This document shows, one piece after another, positions 22,865 through 30,470 of a stretch of DNA of 45,066 bases. Position numbers and translations under genes: made by a program. The DNA is from Chloroflexota bacterium (GTDB lineage Bacteria > Chloroflexota > Limnocylindria > Limnocylindrales > CSP1-4): assembly GCA_025454515.1 (NCBI GenBank), contig JALOOH010000022.1:1-45066 (forward strand), in the 5' to 3' direction. A model generated the notes under the pieces. It was given only the letters and a program-made list of their open reading frames with translations. It was not told the DNA's origin and did not search any database. Numbering within the stretch: position 1 is the stretch's first letter; each line of letters begins with the position of its first letter.

Positions 22865-23562
22865 CCGGGGCCTCCTCCCGTCTCGACGGGGAGCCCCGCG
22901 AGACGCCACTCCGGATACCCGTCCTCGAGCCGGCGCGCCCGGCGGCCGAGACGTCGGAGCAGCGCCACTCCCTGGGGCGACATCGCGCAGTAGGGTCCCC
23001 GGCAGTAGGCGACGATCTCCACGTCGGTCGGGAGCTCGGCAAGTCGCGTCTCGAGCTCGGACAGCGGGATGCTCACGGCACCCGCGATGTGTCCTGCGGC
23101 GAACTCCTCGGCCGGCCGGAGGTCCACGACCACGGCATCGCCGGCGCGGACGCGCGCGACGAGCTCCTCGCGTCCCACCGCCTCGACGGGCGCCCCGAGG
23201 TAGCGGGCCGCGGCCTGCTCGGTCGTCCCGAGGCGCGACGCGACGGCCTGCAGGGCGGCCAGGAGCGCGTACGCGTCGTCGTGGGCGAGGACATACAGGA
23301 CGCGCGTCCCGACCCGGCGCGAGGTGACGAGCCCGCCGCGGCGGAGCACCTGGAGGTGCGCGGACGCCAGGGCGACCGAGATGTCGGCGCGGGCCGCGAG
23401 GGCCTCCACGGATCGCTCGCCCTGGGCGACGAGCTCGAGCAGCTCGATCCGGTGCGGATTGGCGAGCGCCTTGCCGACCTGTGCGAACGCCTCGTGGAGG
23501 TCGTCCTTGGCGACCCGGGTCCCGACCGTGGCTGCGCCGTGCGCCGCATCCGTGCCTCTCAT
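22861..23562 (-). CDS. ArsR-type regulator fused to a rhodanese domain
   Basis: A 233-residue fusion. Residues about 20-105 are an ArsR winged helix (GKALANPHRIELLELVAQGE, ISVALASAHLQVLRRGGLV). Residues about 128-225 are a rhodanese domain (DAVVVDLRPAEEFAAGHIAG) with the active-site loop YCRGPYC. The first cysteine of that loop should carry the persulfide. Such fusions can couple sulfur status to transcription. It is co-translated with a cysteine desulfurase and divergent from a DsrE protein. The N-terminal ATG is supported by a leaderless-type -10 box. Confidence 0.9.
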   Translation of the reverse strand: MRGTDAAHGAATVGTRVAKDDLHEAFAQVGKALANPHRIELLELVAQGERSVEALAARADISVALASAHLQVLRRGGLVTSRRVGTRVLYVLAHDDAYALLAALQAVASRLGTTEQAAARYLGAPVEAVGREELVARVRAGDAVVVDLRPAEEFAAGHIAGAVSIPLSELETRLAELPTDVEIVAYCRGPYCAMSPQGVALLRRLGRRARRLEDGYPEWRLAGLPVETGGGPG

Positions 23563-23591
23563 GCTGATATTCTATAACTCGTTTGAATAAT
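23563..23591. promoter_or_regulatory. AT-rich divergent promoter/operator of the sulfur module
   Basis: On the minus strand TAGAAT (23574-23569) ends exactly six bases before the ATG of the ArsR-rhodanese gene. The region also contains a 5-bp dyad TATTC-N12-GAATA (23568-23572 and 23585-23589), placed where the ArsR domain could repress both its own gene and the divergent DsrE gene. Confidence 0.45.
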
Positions 23592-23633
23592 CGACATCGA
23601 GCACCGTCCCGGCTCGGCTCCCGGAGGGCGACG

Positions 23634-23984
23634 ATGAAGATCCTCATCATCCTGAACGAGCCGGCGTACGGCAACGAGCGCACGTACAACGGGATGCGCC
23701 TGGCCGTCTCCCTCGCGAAGGACGACGGGATCGACCTGCGCGTCTTCCTGATGGGTGACGCCGTGACCGCCGCGCGGACCGCCCAGAAGACGCCCGACGG
23801 CTACTACAACCTCGAGCGGATGCTCAAGGGGTTGGTCCATAGGGGGATCGCCGTGGGCGCGTGCGGGACCTGCATGGACGCGCGCGGCATGGTCGACGAC
23901 CCGCTCGCGGAGCCGGTCCGGCGCGGGACGCTCGCCGAGCTGACCGAGTGGACGATCTGGGCGGACAAGGTCGTCACCTTCTGA
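23634..23984 (+). CDS. DsrE-family sulfur-relay-like protein
   Basis: A 116-residue protein of the DsrE/YchN fold: KILIILNEPAYGNERTYNGM, then LRVFLMGDAVTAA and the cysteine pair GACGTCMDARGM. DsrE-like proteins accept or pass on sulfane sulfur. A GGAGGG ribosome site lies six bases before the ATG at 23634 and fixes the start; the ORF-track start at 23583 lies within the divergent promoter region. It is divergent from the ArsR-rhodanese and desulfurase pair, which supports a shared role in sulfur transfer. Confidence 0.85.
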   Translation: MKILIILNEPAYGNERTYNGMRLAVSLAKDDGIDLRVFLMGDAVTAARTAQKTPDGYYNLERMLKGLVHRGIAVGACGTCMDARGMVDDPLAEPVRRGTLAELTEWTIWADKVVTF

Positions 23985-24047
23985 CCCGCCGCCCGGCGTG
24001 GCAGTGCCCGCGCCCGCGGCCGCCGCCCGGCGCGCCCGAGGCTCGAC

Positions 24048-24602
24048 CTAGCGCCGCATCTTCTCCGGGTTCGGCGCCCGGCGCTGGACCGTCGGGTCGT
24101 TCGACAGCGTCCGCTCGCGCGCCTCGCGGATCCGCTCCGCCAGGTCGGGACCCGTCGCGCGGATCGCGCCGGTCAGATCGGCCCGGGCGGCCGGGATCGT
24201 CGCGCCGGGGTCCGTCACCCTGTCCTCGGCGGCCGCCCCGCCCCCGTCGCCGGCCGTCGCTGGCGCGCCCCGTACCGGGCCATCCTCGCCCAGGAAGGGC
24301 ATCCCCTGGCGCTCCACGGCGTCGAGGCTCATCCGGAGCGCGGCCGTCTTCTGCGCCGCGACCTCGCGGACGTACGCGGCCTCCTCGTCGGGCGTCATCG
24401 AACGCTCGCGCACCGCGTCGCGCGGGTGTCCCACCGACAGCCAGACGAGGTGGTATCGGTCCATCGTCCCCCACGCTGCCGCCAGCAGGAGGTCGGACTC
24501 GGCCAGCCACGAGCGGAGGGCATCCATCGACGGCGTCCGCTCGATGCGCTCGCCGTCGGCGACGAGCGTCCGCGTGCGCAGGATGAGCTCGTCGCGCGTC
24601 AT
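24048..24602 (-). CDS. Hypothetical protein
   Basis: A 184-residue protein with a fairly conserved-looking N-terminal half (SMDALRSWLAESDLLLAAA, WGTMDRYHLVWLSVG, EEAAYVREVAAQKTA) and a low-complexity, charged C-terminal half ending in RRAPNPEKMRR. It is likely cytoplasmic, with no signal or membrane helix. I do not recognise the family. It follows the class IV aminotransferase gene by seven bases and is probably in the same transcript. Confidence 0.65.
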   Translation of the reverse strand: MTRDELILRTRTLVADGERIERTPSMDALRSWLAESDLLLAAAWGTMDRYHLVWLSVGHPRDAVRERSMTPDEEAAYVREVAAQKTAALRMSLDAVERQGMPFLGEDGPVRGAPATAGDGGGAAAEDRVTDPGATIPAARADLTGAIRATGPDLAERIREARERTLSNDPTVQRRAPNPEKMRR

Positions 24603-24609
24603 CCGCCGC

Positions 24610-25518
24610 TCATCCCGGGCCGCGCGACGCCTTCTCGATCCACGCCTCTCGTCGATCGCGCAGCTGGAGCGTGATCGGTCCGGCACCGCCCCGACCGATC
24701 GCCTCCCCGTCGAGCCTGCCGACCGGGATGATGCCGGCGACGCTGCTCGAGAGGAGGACCTCGTCCGCGCGCAGCAGGTCGGCGCGCGTGAGCTCGTCCT
24801 CCTCCGGCTCCAGGTCGTGGATCGGTGCATGCTCGAGCAGCCACGCCCGCGTCGTGCCCGCGAGGCAGCCCGACCCGAGTGGCGGCGTGAGGATCCGACC
24901 GCGGCGGATCGCGAAGACGTTCGCGCTCGTCGCCTCGCTCACGTGTCCCGTCGTGTCGAGGATGAGCGCGTCGTCCGCGCCCGCGCGCTCCGCCTCGAGG
25001 CGCGCGTACACGCTCTCCGCCCGCGACGTGGTCTTGACGCCGGCGAGCGGCGAGCCCGGGTCACGCCGCACCGACGAGGTCACGAGCGCGAGCCCGTCGC
25101 GCAGGACGGAGGCGGGGGGCGGCGTGTGCGGCCATGCGACGATGACGACCGTGGGTCCGGACGATGGCCCTGCCGGTGCGAGCCCCCGTGCCGCGTACGG
25201 CCCGCGCGTGACGGTGATGCGCAGGGCGGCGTCGCCGGGGTGGCGGCCGGACGAGCCGTCATCGGCGAGGCCCTCGGCGGCGAGGATCGCGGCGATGCCG
25301 GCGACGATCGGGGCGTCGTCGGGCGGGAGCGCGATCCCGAGCGGGACGGCGCTCTCGCGGAGGCGCTCGAGGTGCGCGTCGAGCTCGACCACGACGCCGC
25401 GGCGTGCGCGCAGCGTCTCGAAGATGCCGTCGCCGAGCATGAAGCCGCGGTCGAAGGCGGAGATCGTGGGGGCGTCGGCGGGGACGACCTTCCCGTCGAC
25501 CCAGACGTGCTGTGGCAT
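24610..25518 (-). CDS. Class IV PLP aminotransferase (aminodeoxychorismate lyase / D-amino-acid or branched-chain transaminase family)
   Basis: A 302-residue fold-type IV PLP enzyme. The N-terminal WVDGKVVPADAPTISAFDRG and FMLGDGIFETLRA motifs, the PLP lysine in GVKTTSRAESV and the late GHVSEATSANVFAIRRG and LLSSSVAGIIPV segments are all characteristic. Sequence alone does not decide between aminodeoxychorismate lyase (PabC) and a D-amino-acid or branched-chain transaminase. A pabB gene at 38 kb makes PabC attractive but does not prove it. Confidence 0.85.
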   Translation of the reverse strand: MPQHVWVDGKVVPADAPTISAFDRGFMLGDGIFETLRARRGVVVELDAHLERLRESAVPLGIALPPDDAPIVAGIAAILAAEGLADDGSSGRHPGDAALRITVTRGPYAARGLAPAGPSSGPTVVIVAWPHTPPPASVLRDGLALVTSSVRRDPGSPLAGVKTTSRAESVYARLEAERAGADDALILDTTGHVSEATSANVFAIRRGRILTPPLGSGCLAGTTRAWLLEHAPIHDLEPEEDELTRADLLRADEVLLSSSVAGIIPVGRLDGEAIGRGGAGPITLQLRDRREAWIEKASRGPG

Positions 25519-25524
25519 GCCTCC

Positions 25525-25530
25525 AGCCTA
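25525..25530 (-). promoter_or_regulatory. -10 element of leaderless promoter (TAGGCT)
   Basis: On the minus strand TAGGCT is followed by six bases (GGAGGC) and then the ATG at 25518. The GGAGG is too close to the ATG to act as a normal ribosome site, so leaderless initiation is more likely. Confidence 0.4.
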
Positions 25531-25694
25531 GCGCGACCGCACACCCGGCTGCTCGGCGGTGCGAGGACGCACCGTCACCGGGCCCGGGGAGGTGCCGGGT
25601 GGCCCTGCCGTGCGGCCCGTCTGTACCCGGGACCATATCGGCCGATGCAGGCCCTTTCGGGACGTTCGGCCGGTCTACACGGCGTGGCAGACTC

Positions 25695-25726
25695 GCGAAC
25701 ATTCGCATGGTTCCGGCAGGTATAGG
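25695..25726 (+). promoter_or_regulatory. Promoter/operator of the heme operon
   Basis: A 12-bp palindrome GCGAACATTCGC (25695-25706) covers the expected -35 region of a TATAGG -10 box at 25721-25726. Transcription would start about 15 bases upstream of the GTG at 25746. A regulator bound to the palindrome would control the whole heme operon; the MerR-like protein encoded first is the obvious candidate. Confidence 0.45.
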
Positions 25727-25745
25727 TAGTTTCGGGAGTTTCACG

Positions 25746-26489
25746 GTGCCGACGCGGAGCAAGCCGACCGGGCGCGGACGCGAGTGGATGGGCCTGGGAG
25801 AGGCGGCCAGGCTGCTCGGCGTCTCGCCCACCACCCTCCGGCGATGGGCCGACGACGGGGTGGTCCGCTCGTTCGTGACCCCGGGCGGGCACCGGCGATT
25901 CCTCCGGTCCTCCCTCGAATCGATGATCCCGCACGACCGCGGCGGCAGACTGCCTCTGCAGCAGCTCGGCGAGACCCCCGAGCGGATGGCCCGCGCCTAC
26001 CGGCGGAGCACCGTGACGGAGGGACCGGACGCGGCCTGGATCCGTGCGATGGAGAGCACCGAGCGCGACCCGCTCCGCGAGCGGGGACGCGGCCTCTCGA
26101 CCGCGCTCCTCGCGTACCTCGACGCCGCCGACGACGCCGAGCGGAAGGCGCGGCTGGACGAGGCGTCCGCCGTCGCGGCCGAGTACGGCCGCGTGGCGCG
26201 ACTCCACGGCGCCACGGTCCACGACACCGTCGCGACGTTCCTCCGCTTCGCGCGACCGTTCGTGGGCGAGATCGCGACCTTCGCCCGGCGTCGCAACCTG
26301 GACACGAAGGAGGCGACGAGCCTCCTGGAGTCCACGCTGGCGGCGCTCGACGCGCTCCTCCTGGTGACGATCGAGGCGCACGAGGCGGCTCCGGGCGGCG
26401 GCGGCCGCCCCAACGCGATCGCCGCGGAAGCCGGGCCCGTGGCCTGCGGGCAAGCGTCGCCGCTCGCGCTCGCCGAGGTGGTGGCATGA
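25746..26489 (+). CDS. MerR-like HTH regulator with helical sensor domain, heads heme operon
   Basis: A 247-residue protein. Residues about 15-60 are a MerR/excisionase-type helix-turn-helix (MGLGEAARLLGVSPTTLRRW, then FVTPGGHRRFLRSSLESM). The rest is helical (ALLAYLDAADDAERKARLDE, HDTVATFLRFARPFVGEI, LLESTLAALDALLLVTIEAHE), possibly a ligand-binding bundle; its fold cannot be named. GTG 25746 is supported by GGGAG seven bases upstream. It overlaps hemA (ATGA), so it is co-translated with the heme genes and probably regulates them, perhaps sensing heme, an intermediate or redox state. That role is inference from position only. Confidence 0.75.
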   Translation: MPTRSKPTGRGREWMGLGEAARLLGVSPTTLRRWADDGVVRSFVTPGGHRRFLRSSLESMIPHDRGGRLPLQQLGETPERMARAYRRSTVTEGPDAAWIRAMESTERDPLRERGRGLSTALLAYLDAADDAERKARLDEASAVAAEYGRVARLHGATVHDTVATFLRFARPFVGEIATFARRRNLDTKEATSLLESTLAALDALLLVTIEAHEAAPGGGGRPNAIAAEAGPVACGQASPLALAEVVA

Positions 26490-27730
26490 CCGGGCGGCCC
26501 CTCGCGCCGCTCGTCGCGCTCACCGTCCACGCCCGGCGGGTCCCCAGCCTCGACCGCGAGGCCTTCGCCGCGCACGCCGCCCCGCTCGCCGATGCGCGGG
26601 GGACGATCCTCCTGCACACGTGCCACCGCGTGGAGCTGTACGCATGGTCGCCGGCGCTCCAGGGCGCCGCGCTCCCGCCCCTGCCCGCGGGTGGCGTGCG
26701 TCTCGACGGGACCGAGGCGGCGAGCCACCTGTTCACCGTCGCGGCCGGGATGGACAGCGTCGTCATCGGCGAGGACCAGATCCTCCACCAGCTGCGCGAC
26801 TGCCTGGCGGCACGGCACGAGCACACCGCCGCGACACCCGGGTCCTGCCCTGCCGGCGGGGCCGCCGGTGCCATCGGCGTCACTCTCGCGGGCCGGGACG
26901 CGGCCGCTGCGCCGCTCGACCCGGTCCTGGAGCGCCTCTTCCAGCACTCGCTCCACGTCGGCCGGCAGGCGCACGCCTGGCGCGACGGCGCGCCCCGGTC
27001 GCTCGCCGACGTGGCGCTCGACCGGATCGGCCGCGACCACGAGACGCTCGAGGACCGGCCCGTCCTCATCGTGGGTGCCGGCGCGATGGGCCGGATCTCC
27101 GCGCTCGCCGCCGCCCGCCGCGGCGCCCGCGTCCTCGTGACGAACCGGACCGAGGAGCGGGCCGCGGCGCTCGCGCACGACGTCGCGGGCGTACCGGTGC
27201 CCTTCGCGCCCGGCGCGGGGCTCCCCGCCGTCGCCGGCGTCATCGTCGCGGCCGGCGGCCCGTGGCCCGTCGACCCGGCGACCTCCCGTCGTCTCGGCCA
27301 GGCGGGCGCGGTCGTCGTCGACCTGTCGTCCCCCCCGGCGATCCCGCCGGACGTCCAGGCCGCGCTCGGGCCCGCGTTCATCTCGGTGGACGACCTCGCG
27401 CGCGCTCCCGAGGCGAAGCCGCACGAGCGCCTCCGGCGCCGGGTGGACCGCCTCGTGGCCGAGACCGCCGCGGAGTTCGAGGCGTGGACGGCGACGCGCG
27501 GCTGCGTCCCCGCGATCCGCGCGATCGCCGACCACGCCGAGGCGCGTCGTGCAGCGGAGCTCGACCGGCTCCTCCGCCGCGCCCCGACGCTCGAGCCCGA
27601 GGTCCGCGACCTCGTGGACGAGATGTCCCAGCGCCTCGTCGCCGGCCTGCTCCACGGACCGCTCGCCGCTCTCCGCTCGGATTCGAGCGGCGAGCGCGAC
27701 GCGCTCGTCCGCGAGCTCTTCGGCCTGTGA
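26486..27730 (+). CDS. hemA: Glutamyl-tRNA reductase
   Basis: The 414-residue protein catalyses the NADPH-dependent reduction of glutamyl-tRNA to glutamate-1-semialdehyde, the first step of C5-pathway heme synthesis. The catalytic cysteine is Cys46 in LLHTCHRVELYA, where most HemA have TCNR. GEDQILHQLRDC, a GXGXXG NADPH site (VLIVGAGAMGRISALAA) and the C-terminal dimerisation helices are present. An unusual Gly/Ala-rich insert (about 113-150) follows GEDQILHQ. It overlaps its neighbours on both sides by four bases. Confidence 0.93.
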   Translation: MTGRPLAPLVALTVHARRVPSLDREAFAAHAAPLADARGTILLHTCHRVELYAWSPALQGAALPPLPAGGVRLDGTEAASHLFTVAAGMDSVVIGEDQILHQLRDCLAARHEHTAATPGSCPAGGAAGAIGVTLAGRDAAAAPLDPVLERLFQHSLHVGRQAHAWRDGAPRSLADVALDRIGRDHETLEDRPVLIVGAGAMGRISALAAARRGARVLVTNRTEERAAALAHDVAGVPVPFAPGAGLPAVAGVIVAAGGPWPVDPATSRRLGQAGAVVVDLSSPPAIPPDVQAALGPAFISVDDLARAPEAKPHERLRRRVDRLVAETAAEFEAWTATRGCVPAIRAIADHAEARRAAELDRLLRRAPTLEPEVRDLVDEMSQRLVAGLLHGPLAALRSDSSGERDALVRELFGL

Positions 27731-29448
27731 CCGGTCCGCAGCAGGCGCCCGTGCCGCCCGCCCCCCCGGCGGCACGGGTCCTGCGGCTCGGCACGCGGGG
27801 GAGTGCGCTCGCGCTCATCCAGTCGCGGGAGGTGGCGGCTGCGCTCGAGGCGGTCGGGGTCCCGGTGGAGCTCGTCGTGATCCGGACCGCGGGCGACGAC
27901 CAGGCGCCCGACACCGCGTGGGGCGAGGGCGCGTTCGTCGGCGCCCTGGAGCGAGGCCTGCTCGACGGCTCGATCGACCTCGCCGTCCACAGCGCGAAGG
28001 ACGTGCCCACGACGGTGGACGCCCGGCTCGCGATCGCCGCGTACCGGCCCCGCCAGGACCCGCGCGACGCCCTCGTCTGCCGCGAGCGCGGCGGCTCGGT
28101 CGCCACCCTCCCTCGCGGTGCCCGCGTGGGGACCGACAGCCCGCGGCGCTCCGCGTTCCTTCTCGCGCAGCGTCCCGACCTCCGGGTCCACCCGTTGAAC
28201 GGGAACGTGGACACGCGCCTCCGCCGGCTCGATTCCGGCGAGAGCGACGCGCTCGTGCTCGCCGTCGCCGGCCTCACGCGGCTCGACCGCGACGACCGGA
28301 TCGACGAGCGGATCGAGCCCGACGTCATCCCGCCGGCGCCGGGCCAGGGGGCCGTGGCGGTCCAGGTCCGTGCCGGCGACGACGTCGCGCGGGCCTCGGT
28401 CGCGCTGCTCGACGACGCGCCCACCCGCATGTGCGTCGAGGCCGAGCGCGCCTTCCTGCACGCCTCCGGCGGTGGGTGCCGCGCGCCGATCGGCTGCCTC
28501 GGGCGGATCGAGGGCGGCGAGATCGTCCTCCGCGCCGGCGTCTCCCGCGAGCCGGTCGGCCCCGGCGTCCCGGTCGCCTGGCGCGAGGCCCGCGGTCCGG
28601 TCGCGGACCGCATCGCGCTCGCCGAGGCCCTCGCGGCCGCGCTCCGTCCGGCGCGCGGGGCCGATGCACCCGGCGCGGCGCGCCGCCCGACGGTCCTCGT
28701 CACGCGGCCGGAGGACCAGGCCGGCCCGCTCGTCGCCGCGCTCGACGCGCGGGGGATCGGCGCGGTCGTCATCCCGACGATCGCCGTCGAGCCGGCCGAT
28801 CCGGCGCCCATCGAGGCCGCGGCCCGCCGGCTGCCGGAGTTCGACTGGGTCGTGGTCACGAGCCCGAACGGCGCGCGGGCGCTCCTCGCGGCCGCCGCGC
28901 GCGCCGGCGCCCACCCGGGCTCCGCGCGCTGGGCCGCGGTCGGGGCGGCGACGGCGCTCGTCCTCGATCCGGCGGACGTCGGCCCGGTCTTCGTCCCGTC
29001 CGCCGGCTCGGGCGCCGCGCTCGGCGCGGAGCTGCCCGTCCGCCCCGGCGAGCGCGTCCTCCTCGCCCGGTCGGACATCGCGGACACCTCGCTCCCCGAG
29101 CGACTCGCGGCCGCCGGCGCGCGGGTCGAGGAGATCGTCGCCTACCGGACGGTCGAGGGTCCCGAGTCGTCCCGCGGCGCCCTTGTCGACGTCGTCGCGT
29201 CCGGGATGGTCGCCGCCCTCGTCTTCACCAGCGGCTCGACCGTGCGGGGCCTCCTCGCGCTCCTGCCGGCGGACCTGGCAGCAGCCGTCCGCGCGCTGCC
29301 CGCCTGCTGCATCGGCGAGCCCACGACCGCCGTCGCGACGGCCGCCGGCTTCGCACGCGTCGCGACAGCCGCCTCGCCGCGCGCCGAGGCGGTCGCCGAC
29401 CTCGTCTCCGCCACACTCGTCACCCCTGCCACCGGAGCGCTCGCATGA
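27727..29448 (+). CDS. hemCD: Fused hydroxymethylbilane synthase and uroporphyrinogen-III synthase
   Basis: A 573-residue fusion. Residues 15-300 are HemC, which joins four porphobilinogens: VLRLGTRGSALALIQSRE, the catalytic aspartate in HSAKDVPT (Asp92), TDSPRRSAF (Arg140/141), LNGNVDTRLRRLD, and the dipyrromethane cofactor cysteine in ASGGGCRAPIG (Cys251). The Arg that precedes GNV in most HemC (Arg149 in E. coli) is Asn158 here, and TSSLRRQ has become TDSPRRS. Residues about 318-573 are HemD, which closes and inverts ring D: VLVTRPEDQAGPLVAAL, VVVTSPNGARALL, VEEIVAYRTVEG and LVFTSGSTVRGLL. The GTG start overlaps hemA (GTGA). Confidence 0.92.
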   Translation: MTGPQQAPVPPAPPAARVLRLGTRGSALALIQSREVAAALEAVGVPVELVVIRTAGDDQAPDTAWGEGAFVGALERGLLDGSIDLAVHSAKDVPTTVDARLAIAAYRPRQDPRDALVCRERGGSVATLPRGARVGTDSPRRSAFLLAQRPDLRVHPLNGNVDTRLRRLDSGESDALVLAVAGLTRLDRDDRIDERIEPDVIPPAPGQGAVAVQVRAGDDVARASVALLDDAPTRMCVEAERAFLHASGGGCRAPIGCLGRIEGGEIVLRAGVSREPVGPGVPVAWREARGPVADRIALAEALAAALRPARGADAPGAARRPTVLVTRPEDQAGPLVAALDARGIGAVVIPTIAVEPADPAPIEAAARRLPEFDWVVVTSPNGARALLAAAARAGAHPGSARWAAVGAATALVLDPADVGPVFVPSAGSGAALGAELPVRPGERVLLARSDIADTSLPERLAAAGARVEEIVAYRTVEGPESSRGALVDVVASGMVAALVFTSGSTVRGLLALLPADLAAAVRALPACCIGEPTTAVATAAGFARVATAASPRAEAVADLVSATLVTPATGALA

Positions 29449-30470
29449 CCCTCGCCATCGACCGGCCCGACGCCGCCGTCGCGCCGACGATCCCCCAGCG
29501 CCGGCTCCGCCGGTTCCGTCGCACCGCCGGGCTGCGCGCGCTCGTGCGCGAGACACACCTCGACCCGTCGATGCTCGTCGCCGGGCTCTTCGTCCAGCCC
29601 GGGACGGGCCGCCGCGACCCGATCGGCTCGATGCCGGGCGTCGCGCGCCTCTCGCCGGACCTCGTCGTGGAGGAGGCGCGCCGCCTCGACACGCTCGGCG
29701 TCGGCGGGCTCATCCTGTTCGGGCTCCCCGACGCGAAGGACGGCGTGGGGTCCGGCGCATGGGCCCGGGACGGCATCATCCAGGAGACGCTCTCCCGCCT
29801 GCGCGAGGCGGACGTCTCGCTCCCGCTCATCGCGGACACGTGCCTCTGCGAGTACACGGACCACGGGCACTGCGGACCGCTCGCGCAGGACGGCAGCGTC
29901 GCGAACGACCTCGCGATCGCGCTCCTCGCCGAGACCGCCGTCTCGCAGGCTGCCGCGGGGGCCGACGTCGTCGCTCCGTCCGCGATGATGGACGGCCAGG
30001 TCGCCGCGATCCGCGCGGCGCTCGACGCCGCCGGGCACCGCGAGACCGCGATCCTGGCGTACGCGGCGAAGACGGCATCGGCGTTCTACGGCCCGTTCCG
30101 CGAGGCTGCAGACTCCGCGCCGGCGTTCGGCGATCGGCGCGGCTACCAGATGGACCCGGCGAACGCCCGCGAGTCGATGCTCGAGATCGCCCTCGACGTC
30201 GCCGAGGGCGCCGACGCGATCCTCGTGAAGCCGGCGCTCCCGTCGCTCGACATCCTCGCCCGCGCCCACGACCGCTTCGACCTGCCGATCGGGGCATACC
30301 AGGTGAGCGGCGAGTACGCGTCGATCGTGGCGGCGGCCCAGAACGGCTGGCTCGACCGGCGCCGCGCGCTCCTCGAATCGACGACGTCGATCGTCCGGGC
30401 CGGCGCCTCGTTCGTCATCACGTACGCCGCCGCGGAGATCGCGGAATGGCTCCGGGAGGATCCGCGATGA
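29445..30470 (+). CDS. hemB: Delta-aminolevulinic acid dehydratase (porphobilinogen synthase)
   Basis: A 341-residue enzyme that condenses two aminolevulinates to porphobilinogen. It has the zinc-type cysteine cluster DTCLCEYTDHGHCG (Cys133, Cys135, Cys143), the two active-site lysines in AYAAKTASAFYGPFR and LVKPALPSLD, and AYQVSGEYASI. The zinc-type site distinguishes it from the magnesium-dependent enzymes of many other bacteria. ATGA overlaps join it to hemCD and hemL. Confidence 0.95.
   Translation: MTLAIDRPDAAVAPTIPQRRLRRFRRTAGLRALVRETHLDPSMLVAGLFVQPGTGRRDPIGSMPGVARLSPDLVVEEARRLDTLGVGGLILFGLPDAKDGVGSGAWARDGIIQETLSRLREADVSLPLIADTCLCEYTDHGHCGPLAQDGSVANDLAIALLAETAVSQAAAGADVVAPSAMMDGQVAAIRAALDAAGHRETAILAYAAKTASAFYGPFREAADSAPAFGDRRGYQMDPANARESMLEIALDVAEGADAILVKPALPSLDILARAHDRFDLPIGAYQVSGEYASIVAAAQNGWLDRRRALLESTTSIVRAGASFVITYAAAEIAEWLREDPR

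Noticed and set aside
25512-25745. ORF-track start of the MerR-like protein at 25512
   Set aside because: That segment overlaps the aminotransferase start and both promoters; the GTG at 25746 has a well-spaced GGGAG.
25741-29556. 1271-residue ORF on the minus strand
   Set aside because: It is antisense to the regulator, hemA and hemCD, which have clear family motifs. Low-complexity Arg/Ser/Ala sequence.
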